From an uncultured Dyadobacter sp. (GTDB lineage: Bacteria > Bacteroidota > Bacteroidia > Cytophagales > Spirosomataceae), in the NCBI GenBank assembly GCA_946481035.1, contig CAMLNK010000055.1, positions 1-10,664 on the forward strand: 10,664 nucleotides of DNA, written 5' to 3'. The position numbers and the translations under genes are program-made. Every line of letters begins with the position of its first letter. The stretch's first letter is position 1. Positions 1-5,927 of the stretch are shown piece after piece. A model generated the notes under the pieces. It was not told the origin of the DNA. It did not search any database and saw only the letters and a program-made list of their open reading frames with translations.

Positions 1-506
1 TGAGTATTTTGCTGACCAGCACCTACGGGACTGATGTGTACAACTTCCTGGGCAAGCTGAATACCAATGCGAGCAATATCAACCTGAGCCGTAACCTGCT
101 CGTGCATGCGATGGATTATGCCAAACCGGTCAAAAAGGATGATGGCACGATAGGCCTTGCGAACCCGGGCACCGACGTGGCCCGCATTTCGAACGGCCCG
201 AACGGCAACTTCGTCCGCCATACCGATAAATGGGTAGAGGACGGCTCGTTTATCCGCCTGAAAAACATTTCACTAACCTACAATCTGCCGGTTTCGCTGG
301 TATCGCGCCAGAAAGTTATCCGGGGCGCGAGGGTTTCCGTGGGCGCACAGAATGTGGCAACGATCACGGGTTACTCCGGTTTTGATCCGGAGGTAGGGGC
401 GTATGTTTCGAGGGATGCCAGCCCGGGCAACCAGGCGGTCGGCCTCGACTACGGGCGCTATCCGCTGACACCCGTTTACACATTCAGTTTAGGATTGGAT
501 TTCTAA
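1..506 (+). CDS. SusC/RagA-family TonB-linked outer membrane transporter, C-terminal part
   Basis: This is the last ~168 codons of a TonB-dependent outer-membrane transporter of the SusC/RagA family, which imports oligosaccharides or peptides with a SusD lid lipoprotein. The frame is open from the window edge (first complete codon at position 3), so the gene is cut by the window and not broken; the TTG at 9 is not its start. Visible family signatures are a VEDGSFIRLKNISLTYNLP strand near the middle, GYSGFDPEVG, and a closing DYGRYPLTPVYTFSLGLDF. The final aromatic residue is typical of the last beta-strand recognised by the outer-membrane assembly machinery. The plug, the TonB box and any N-terminal carboxypeptidase-like domain lie upstream and cannot be judged. 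The stop is 12 bases before the susD-like start, so the two are almost certainly co-transcribed. Family assignment is secure; the substrate is unknown. Confidence 0.95.
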   Translation, partial: SILLTSTYGTDVYNFLGKLNTNASNINLSRNLLVHAMDYAKPVKKDDGTIGLANPGTDVARISNGPNGNFVRHTDKWVEDGSFIRLKNISLTYNLPVSLVSRQKVIRGARVSVGAQNVATITGYSGFDPEVGAYVSRDASPGNQAVGLDYGRYPLTPVYTFSLGLDF

Positions 507-518
507 ATACAGCCGAAA

Positions 519-2201
519 ATGAAATACATGAAAAACATTTATACTAACCTGATGGTGTTGTTGGCCCTCGTGTTGCTCGGTGCGTGTTCAGAAGATTTTC
601 TGGAACGTCCGCCGAAAGACGCCATTGTAGATGCGGGTTTTTATCAGACCGATGACCAGGTATTGGCCAGTACGGCCTTGCTATACAGTAAAGTATGGTT
701 CGACTACAACGATAAAGCATCCTATAACCTCGGCGATTTTCGGGCGGGTACCGCTTTTTCCGCCTGGAACGACAGAGGCAATGTGTTGTTTAACACCACT
801 GGAAATACACCTGAAAACGGTTCGGCATGGCGCTCGTTCTTCATCGTGGTGGGGCAGTCGAACCTGGCTATCCAGAACATCCTGAAGTATGCGGGGCCGT
901 CGGTATCGCCGGCGGTGAAAAAGCACGCTGTTGCCGAGGCGCGGTTTATGCGTGCATTGGCATACCGCTTCCTGGTGATGAACTGGGGTGCCGTGCCGGT
1001 GATCGAGAACAACCTTACCTTGCTTTCCGACACGACCGTGCAGCGCAATACACCCAAAAGTGTCTGGAAATTCATTACCGGCGAAATGCGCCAGATCGCG
1101 GAAGACCTGCCGGAAAAGCCGCTACGGGTTGGGCGGCTTACCAGATGGTCGGCGGAGGGAATGCTGGCCCGTTTCTACCTCACGCGAGCGGGTGTGGAAG
1201 CGGGCGCGTCGGGCCAGCGCAGCCAGGTATTTCTGGATAGCGCCAAATACTATGCCGACCGCGTGATAACCCTTGCCGGCGCATCGCTGTTGCCCAAATA
1301 CGTCAATCTCTTCCTGTATCCCTATGATAACAATGCGGAATCGCTCTTTTCGCTGCAATGGGTGTATTCGCCCGGCGCCTGGGGCACGCAAAATTCTACT
1401 CCCGCCTATCTGGCTTACGGCCCCGACATTGCCAATGGCGATGGCTGGGGTGGCGATAAGGGTGCTACCTGGTGGGTGATGCAGCAGTATGAAGGCATCA
1501 AGACAGTTTCGGAAACGGTGCTACAAGGCCGGACGGTCGACCAGCGCCTGAAAGCAACATTCATGCTTCCCGGCGCGAGTTATCCCGAGATTACGCAGAC
1601 GATCCCCGGCGGAAGCCAGAAGCTGGTCTTTCCATTCGCCGGAACCGACGTCAATTTTGTTGCCATCAAAAAGTACATTACCGGTAAAGCCGTGGATGTG
1701 GGCGGGAAAGCGGCCCAGCAGAATTACGGGCATGATACTTACATGATGCGCCTCTCCGAAATGTACCTGGTATACGCAGAGGCGGTTCTCGGCAACAATG
1801 CTGCTACCAATGACGCAAAGGCGCTGCAATATTTCAATCAGGTGCATACCCGTGCCGGTCTTTCGCCCGTGACCGGAGCGCTCACATTCGATCAGATTTT
1901 TAAAGAGCGGATTGTCGAGTTTGCCATGGAGGGAATGGCGTGGTACGACCTCGTAAGCCTGCACTATTACAATCCGGCGAAGGCATACGCGATCTTAAAT
2001 GCGCAGGACCGGGGTTTTTTCTTTGCAAAACCTGACCGTTTTCCCGATCCGACTTCCTGGACATTTACAAAAACAGCTTGGGCCACGGCCGAACGAAAAA
2101 TAGATGCAAATAGCGGCAACTTCCTGCTGCCTATCCCATCGGCGGAGCTGAGCCAGGCGCCTAATCTCCAAAAACCGGCGGTCGATTATCAATCCAAATA
2201 A
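519..2201 (+). CDS. SusD/RagB-family nutrient-binding outer membrane lipoprotein
   Basis: A complete 560-residue SusD-like protein, the surface lid that captures ligand for its SusC partner. The N-terminus is a lipoprotein signal: a basic start, a hydrophobic stretch at residues 11-20, and lipobox LGAC with acylated Cys at 23, followed by SEDF, acidic as in the Bacteroidota surface-export signal. FLERPPKD at 27-34 is the usual opening of the mature protein. RLSEMYLVYAEAVLG near 411-425 and ERIVEFAMEGMAWYDL near 463-478 are the conserved helical (TPR-like) signatures, and the C-terminus FLLPIPSAELSQAPNLQKP is the classic SusD ending. Length fits the family. I chose the ATG at 519; an in-frame ATG at 528 is equally possible and leaves the signal peptide intact. 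It sits between the SusC-like gene and the glycan-binding lipoprotein in a tight operon. Ligand is not predictable. Confidence 0.96.
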   Translation: MKYMKNIYTNLMVLLALVLLGACSEDFLERPPKDAIVDAGFYQTDDQVLASTALLYSKVWFDYNDKASYNLGDFRAGTAFSAWNDRGNVLFNTTGNTPENGSAWRSFFIVVGQSNLAIQNILKYAGPSVSPAVKKHAVAEARFMRALAYRFLVMNWGAVPVIENNLTLLSDTTVQRNTPKSVWKFITGEMRQIAEDLPEKPLRVGRLTRWSAEGMLARFYLTRAGVEAGASGQRSQVFLDSAKYYADRVITLAGASLLPKYVNLFLYPYDNNAESLFSLQWVYSPGAWGTQNSTPAYLAYGPDIANGDGWGGDKGATWWVMQQYEGIKTVSETVLQGRTVDQRLKATFMLPGASYPEITQTIPGGSQKLVFPFAGTDVNFVAIKKYITGKAVDVGGKAAQQNYGHDTYMMRLSEMYLVYAEAVLGNNAATNDAKALQYFNQVHTRAGLSPVTGALTFDQIFKERIVEFAMEGMAWYDLVSLHYYNPAKAYAILNAQDRGFFFAKPDRFPDPTSWTFTKTAWATAERKIDANSGNFLLPIPSAELSQAPNLQKPAVDYQSK

Positions 2202-2217
2202 TTCTCAGACACTTTTT

Positions 2218-3381
2218 ATGGGTAAATTATTTAATATCAGGTATCTGTTTTTCATTTCTGCGTTGGTGTTGATCGCAGCAATCAACATTTCCTGCCAGAA
2301 GGATGACCTTCCCAATAATGGGGAGCCTTTCATCCGTTTTATCCGCATGACCGACCCCGAGGATGCCGACTCGCTGCTCACAAGCGCGGGGCAGGGAAAT
2401 CTGATCGCCATTGTTGGTGAAAACTTGCAGGACGCGAAGGAAATCTGGTTCAACGACCAGCGCGCAAGCCTTACGCCGACGTACATCACGAGCACGACGA
2501 TTTTGGTGACGGTCCCGGAGAAGATTCCCGACGAGATCAACAACAGAATGAGGATCATTTTTACCAACGGGAAAATACTCGAACATGACTTTGAGGTCAA
2601 GATCAGTGAGCCGCTCATATCGGCCATGCTGAGCGAGTATGTGCCAGCGGGAGGTGTAGCGACTATTCGGGGTGATTTCTTTTACCAACCGCTCACGGTG
2701 ACATTTGCGGGCGGCAAGCAGGGAACGCTCGTCAATGTGGAGGACCAGGAAATTCAGGTAACTGTACCGGAAGGAGCGCAGGCCGGACCTGTTACCGTTA
2801 AAACCAAATTCGGCGAAACAAAGTCCGATCTCTGGTTTCGGGATAATCGTAACATTTTCCTGAGCAGCGATCCGTTTACCGGATGGTGGAATGCGGCATT
2901 TGTGGTATCGAAGCCCGGTGCCGGCGACCCGCCGTCCATTAATGGCAATTACATTCGTGTCAAAAAAGCCATCGGCGGCTGGCAGTGGACCGAGGTAGCG
3001 GGAGGCCCGCCGGATGCGATGGGTGCCATCAGCAAGAATATCCCCGATTCAGCGATTTTGAAACCCGCTAACTATTTCCTGAAATTTGAGGTCAATACCA
3101 TCAAGCCATACAACAATAATGTGCTGAAAATCACCGCGGGACTCGCAAGTGGTTTCAACGACAGCCAGTACACATGGCTGCCGCCTTACGACACCAAAGG
3201 GCAATGGCAAACCGTGGTGATACCTTTCGAGGAGATAGCGGCAAGCTATGAAAGCGCGGGCTCCAAGCTCACCGTCAGCGAAAAGGGCTACTACACACGC
3301 CTGCTCTTCCACGGCGGCGGAGACCTGGATTGCGATATGGCATTTGACAATTTCAGGATTGTGAGGAAGGTGAATGAGTGA
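2218..3381 (+). CDS. IPT/TIG-domain surface glycan-binding lipoprotein (SGBP-B-like)
   Basis: A 387-residue lipoprotein, third in the operon, 16 bases after the SusD-like gene. Its signal peptide ends with lipobox NISC and Cys 26, followed by QKDD, which fits the Bacteroidota signal for display on the outer face of the outer membrane. Residues ~36-128 and ~131-208 read as two immunoglobulin-like IPT/TIG domains (for example IVGENLQDAKEIWFND and ATIRGDFFYQPLTVTFAGG, each followed by a V(T)VPE turn). Residues ~211-387 form a further beta-rich domain, rich in Trp and Tyr (GWWNAAF, GGWQWTE, YTWLPPYD), with the ending DCDMAFDNFRIV usual in carbohydrate-binding folds. This layout matches the SusE/SGBP-B position and the family whose C-terminal domain binds xyloglucan in characterised members; that ligand should not be transferred here. 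No catalytic motif is seen. The last codons and stop lie in a TGAATGAN repeat unit. Confidence 0.85.
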   Translation: MGKLFNIRYLFFISALVLIAAINISCQKDDLPNNGEPFIRFIRMTDPEDADSLLTSAGQGNLIAIVGENLQDAKEIWFNDQRASLTPTYITSTTILVTVPEKIPDEINNRMRIIFTNGKILEHDFEVKISEPLISAMLSEYVPAGGVATIRGDFFYQPLTVTFAGGKQGTLVNVEDQEIQVTVPEGAQAGPVTVKTKFGETKSDLWFRDNRNIFLSSDPFTGWWNAAFVVSKPGAGDPPSINGNYIRVKKAIGGWQWTEVAGGPPDAMGAISKNIPDSAILKPANYFLKFEVNTIKPYNNNVLKITAGLASGFNDSQYTWLPPYDTKGQWQTVVIPFEEIAASYESAGSKLTVSEKGYYTRLLFHGGGDLDCDMAFDNFRIVRKVNE

Positions 3382-3462
3382 CTGGGGGGATTTTGAATGA
3401 TTGAATGACTGAATGAGTGAATGACCGAATGAGTGAATGACTGAATGAGTGAATGAGTGAAT
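3371..3462 (+). repeat. Octamer tandem array, left arm (TGAATGAN)
   Basis: From 3394 to 3457 there are eight head-to-tail copies of an 8-bp unit TGAATGAN (last bases in order T, C, G, C, G, C, G, G; the fifth copy begins with C), followed by a partial TGAAT to 3462. An isolated unit at 3371-3378, with a degenerate one after it, lies inside the end of the upstream gene and supplies its final codons and stop. The unit length is not a multiple of three and the array is otherwise non-coding. Its reverse complement resembles the right-hand array. Confidence 0.93.
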
Positions 3463-3592
3463 TTTGTGTATGAAAATTGCAGAAAATAGAACTTAATGCC
3501 AATTCCTGACAATTCAATCCTTCAATCCTTCAATCCTTCAATCCTTCAATCCTTCAATCCTTCAATCATTCAGTCATTCAGTCATTCACTCA
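3430..3592. repeat. Perfect 19-bp inverted repeat joining the two octamer arrays
   Basis: Positions 3430-3448 (TGAGTGAATGACTGAATGA) are the exact reverse complement of 3574-3592. The intervening 125 bases include the end of the left array and the six TCAATCCT units. Because both arrays are periodic, several other registers can pair, so transcripts crossing this spacer could form a long, slippery stem-loop. It sits between the end of the glycan operon and the start of the next gene; no T-tract follows the stem, so it is not a standard intrinsic terminator. Confidence 0.75.
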
Positions 3593-3601
3593 CTCATTCA
3601 T
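3514..3601 (+). repeat. Octamer tandem array, right arm (TCAATCCT / TCANTCAT)
   Basis: Eleven consecutive 8-bp units: six perfect TCAATCCT copies (3514-3561), then TCAATCAT, two copies of TCAGTCAT, TCACTCAC and TCATTCAT. The distal units are the reverse complement of the left array. The array ends 35 bases before the ATG of the PLP enzyme gene, so any promoter for that gene either lies within the repeats or directly abuts them. A weak -7-like TATCTTG is at 3608-3614. Confidence 0.93.
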
Positions 3602-3636
3602 CATTCGTATCTTGCGTTTCTACTAAACCTGAACCC

Positions 3637-4938
3637 ATGAAACGCAGAAAAGTTATTCAAAGCCTTTCCACATTGCCATTACTCAGTGCATTACCTGTTG
3701 CTGGCACGCGGGCTGAGCAGGTTTCCCGGAAGAAAAAGCGGGATGTTATTGCTGAGCTCGGCATTCGCTCGTTTATAAATGCGGCCGGAACGCTCACCTA
3801 CATGTCCGGGTGCATTATGCACGACGAGGTCGTGGAAACGATCGAAAATACGTCGCGGCATTTTTGCATGATCGACGAAGTGCAGGACAAGGTAGGAGAG
3901 AAGATCGCGAAATTGGTGCATTCGGAAGCGGCGATGGTTACCTGCGGTGCTTTTTCGGCCATGACACTCGGCCTTGCGGGCGTGCTCACGGGGCTGGACG
4001 TGCGGAAAGTGGAGCAGCTGCCGCATTTGGAAGGAACGGGTATGAAATCGGAAGTGATTTGCCAGAAAACACACAACGAGCGCTATAATCACGCTTTTCT
4101 GAATACAGGTTGTACGATTGTGGAAGTTGAAACAATAGCGGATGTGGAAAAGGCTATCAATGAAAAAACCGCGTTGCTCCATTTCCTGAACATTACAGCC
4201 AATGCGGGGCAGATCAAGCACGAGGAATGGATCGCATTGGGTAAAAAGCACAATATCCCGACGTCGATCGATATCGCGGCCGATGTACCGCCCGTATCCA
4301 ATCTGTGGAAGTTCAACGACATGGGCTTCGATATGGTGTTCATATCCGGTGGCAAGGCCATGCGGGGCCCGCAAAGCGCGGGGATACTGATGGGGCGCAA
4401 AGACATTGTCGCGGCTGCGCGCCTTAATGCACCCCCGCGCGGGTTCACCGTCGCACGAGGGCACAAGGTCAACAAGGAGGAGATCCTGGGCATGTACGTG
4501 GCGCTCGAAAAGTTTGTTTTCGGCGACCATGATCGCGAATGGAAGGATTGGGAAACGCAAATTGCGCGCATTGAGGGCGCAGTGAAGGGTATCCCCGGCA
4601 TTACAACGAAAGTTACAGTTCCCGAACTGGGAAATATCACGCCGACCCTGACGATCAGCTGGGACGACAGCATTGTGAAGCTGACCGGCCGCGACCTGCG
4701 CGACAAGCTGCGGTTCGGAAGTCCGTCGATAGAGGCGGGTTTCTCGGGATTGCCGTTGTATTACTATCAGGCAGGCTCCGACTCGGTTGACCCGGCTACG
4801 GAAGAGACGCTCAAAGGGGCTAATCTTGTCCGGGTTACGGCCTGGATGCTGCAACCGGGGGAAGACAAGGTGGTGGCGCGGCGGATACGGGAAGAACTGC
4901 TTGCGGGAAGTCTCAATCCAGGCCCCGCAGCACAGTGA
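3637..4938 (+). CDS. Tat-exported PLP-dependent SelA/DgaE-like enzyme
   Basis: A 433-residue pyridoxal-phosphate enzyme of the fold shared by selenocysteine synthase SelA and D-glucosaminate-6-phosphate ammonia lyase. The signature SGGKAMRGPQSAGILMGRKD puts the probable Schiff-base lysine at Lys 240. SIDIAAD upstream supplies the acidic residue expected to contact the pyridine nitrogen. GPQSAG is closer to the ammonia-lyase/class-V-like branch than to true SelA, whose tRNA-binding N-terminal domain is absent, so selenocysteine synthesis is unlikely. The N-terminus KRRKVIQSL followed by a modest hydrophobic stretch and TRA|E reads as a twin-arginine signal with cleavage near residue 26, suggesting export of the folded holoenzyme to the periplasm. 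I start at ATG 3637: the frame is open back to 3496, but that extension only translates the octamer repeats. The 3' end overlaps the convergent regulator gene by 26 bases. Substrate unknown; an amino-sugar or amino-acid eliminase or aminotransferase is possible. Confidence 0.85.
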   Translation: MKRRKVIQSLSTLPLLSALPVAGTRAEQVSRKKKRDVIAELGIRSFINAAGTLTYMSGCIMHDEVVETIENTSRHFCMIDEVQDKVGEKIAKLVHSEAAMVTCGAFSAMTLGLAGVLTGLDVRKVEQLPHLEGTGMKSEVICQKTHNERYNHAFLNTGCTIVEVETIADVEKAINEKTALLHFLNITANAGQIKHEEWIALGKKHNIPTSIDIAADVPPVSNLWKFNDMGFDMVFISGGKAMRGPQSAGILMGRKDIVAAARLNAPPRGFTVARGHKVNKEEILGMYVALEKFVFGDHDREWKDWETQIARIEGAVKGIPGITTKVTVPELGNITPTLTISWDDSIVKLTGRDLRDKLRFGSPSIEAGFSGLPLYYYQAGSDSVDPATEETLKGANLVRVTAWMLQPGEDKVVARRIREELLAGSLNPGPAAQ

Positions 4939-5551
4939 CCCTCTGGTAAAGTTCGATGATCGTGCTGACGCCCAGTTTTTCGAAGACCCTCATTTTGTAG
5001 GTACTCACAGAGCTGCCCGTGATATTTAGTAGTGTGGCGATCTCTTTCGTCCACTTACCTTGCAGGAGCAGGTCCATTACTTCCAGTTCACGCTGCGAAA
5101 GCGTGGTAAGCGGGTTGCCTTGCCGCATCTGTGGGGTAGCGGAGCTGTGTAGGAGGGCCTGCCGCACTACTTCGCTCATGTAGCGGCCATGCAGGAGGAT
5201 GGCCAAAATAGCAGCGCGGATTTCCTGGGTGGAGGAATTTTTGGAAAGAAAGCCGTTGGCCCCGGCTTTGAGATAATGCACGGCATAAATCTCTTCTTCA
5301 ATTCCCGAAAATACCATAATAGAAACATCAGGTTGGAGCCGGCGGATTTTTCCGATCATTTGGAAACCCTCACCGTCGGGTATGTTAATGTCCAGCAGAA
5401 TGAGATCGAGTTTCCGGGTGGCGACGATGTGAAGGGCGTCCGAAAAATTGTCGGTTTCCCACGGGGTAGCCGTTGGGAGCAGGTCACGTATAATGAAAAG
5501 GGTTGCAAGCCTTACGATGGAATGGTCTTCAACGAGTAGTATGTGTTTCAT
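4913..5551 (-). CDS. NarL/BvgA-type response regulator, first of two paralogues
   Basis: A 212-residue two-component response regulator with an N-terminal receiver (residues ~1-120) and a C-terminal LuxR-type helix-turn-helix (~148-210). The receiver has the acidic pair Glu 8/Asp 9, phospho-acceptor Asp 54 in LILLDINIP, switch Ser 82 in VFSG and conserved Lys 104 in GFLSK, so it looks fully competent. The output domain has LSQRELEVMDLLLQGKWTKE, then SSVSTYKMRVFEKLGV, the VSTYK recognition-helix style seen in BvgA/EvgA relatives. It is divergent from the sensor kinase across a 376-base spacer, and its last 26 bases overlap the 3' end of the convergent PLP enzyme gene. It is a clear paralogue of the regulator at 9061-9696. 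It is probably phosphorylated by the adjacent kinase and acts on DNA dyads nearby (inference). I found no exact TAnnTTTG promoter element for it. Confidence 0.94.
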   Translation of the reverse strand: MKHILLVEDHSIVRLATLFIIRDLLPTATPWETDNFSDALHIVATRKLDLILLDINIPDGEGFQMIGKIRRLQPDVSIMVFSGIEEEIYAVHYLKAGANGFLSKNSSTQEIRAAILAILLHGRYMSEVVRQALLHSSATPQMRQGNPLTTLSQRELEVMDLLLQGKWTKEIATLLNITGSSVSTYKMRVFEKLGVSTIIELYQRVTVLRGLD

Positions 5552-5660
5552 TCACTATGCGGGTCAGAAAGTGGTTCCCAAAGGAATCAGAAAGCTATTC
5601 TCGGGGGGTAAATTTAAGATCGGACGGCATTTGATTTTGTAGCTCTGGAACAAACAGTGG

Positions 5661-5676
5661 ATAGAATCATTTCTAT
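5661..5676. promoter_or_regulatory. Candidate response-regulator operator (16-bp dyad)
   Basis: ATAGAATCATTTCTAT is a perfect inverted repeat with 6-base arms and a 4-base centre, 110 bases upstream of the first regulator gene. It matches 10 of 16 positions of the dyad at 9759-9774 upstream of the second regulator; both have the form TAGAA-N5-TCTA. Short TA-containing dyads of this size are typical of NarL/RcsB-family regulators. Binding by either regulator is inferred, and chance palindromes are possible in AT-rich DNA. Confidence 0.45.
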
Positions 5677-5788
5677 TGCCATTTAAGAAAAGCTATATAT
5701 AATTTATTGTTAATCAAGTAATTGTATTAAATTATAGAATTAATTTCAATGTTCGCGATAACTGTTTAATTTAATTGGGGTTACTTGT

Positions 5789-5807
5789 GTAGTAGTTTTA
5801 ATACTAC
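5789..5807. promoter_or_regulatory. Candidate operator dyad upstream of the kinase promoter
   Basis: GTAGTA, seven bases, then TACTAC: a perfect 6-bp inverted repeat ending three bases before the -33 TTG of the predicted kinase promoter. Its centre would lie roughly 48 bases before the likely transcription start, a normal place for an activator. The half-sites GTAG/CTAC recur in the 9759-9774 dyad but with a shorter spacer. Confidence 0.4.
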
Positions 5808-5809
5808 GC

Positions 5810-5839
5810 TTGTTTACAAAATTTCAGCGTCTATATTTG
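5810..5839 (+). promoter_or_regulatory. Bacteroidota-type promoter of the sensor kinase gene
   Basis: A -33 TTG at 5810-5812 is separated by exactly 19 bases from TATATTTG at 5832-5839, a perfect match to the Bacteroidota primary-sigma -7 element TAnnTTTG at the consensus spacing. Transcription would start near 5846, giving a leader of about 80 bases before the GTG at 5928. Confidence 0.65.
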
Positions 5840-5927
5840 TTCAATATATTTTTTACGAAATAGTTCGGGAGTTGAATTTCCGCAGACCCGCCGGCTATGT
5901 AGACAAGGTTCCCTTTTTCGGTTTTCT

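Larger units (their letters stand above)
5552..5927. other. Divergent regulatory spacer between regulator and kinase genes
   Basis: This 376-base region contains no credible gene. It is strongly AT-rich from about 5680 to 5870, in contrast to the flanking coding DNA. It holds two dyads (5661-5676 and 5789-5807), a further ATAGAAT half-site at 5734-5740 identical to the left half of the first dyad, and a good Bacteroidota promoter reading toward the kinase (5810-5839). No exact promoter was found reading toward the regulator; a TAAATTTA at 5609-5616 is a weak candidate. The short minus-strand frame from within the kinase to 5831 is a shadow. Confidence 0.7.

Noticed and set aside
3371..3601. 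CRISPR array
   Set aside because: Units are 8 bp and directly adjacent, with no spacers and no cas genes.
3496..3636. N-terminal extension of the PLP enzyme through the octamer array
   Set aside because: The extension only translates the repeats, and the start at 3637 gives a sensible Tat-like signal peptide.
3691..4854. Long minus-strand frame (387 codons) opposite the PLP enzyme
   Set aside because: It lies wholly antisense to a gene with clear PLP motifs; its composition is typical of a GC-rich shadow frame and no family is recognisable.
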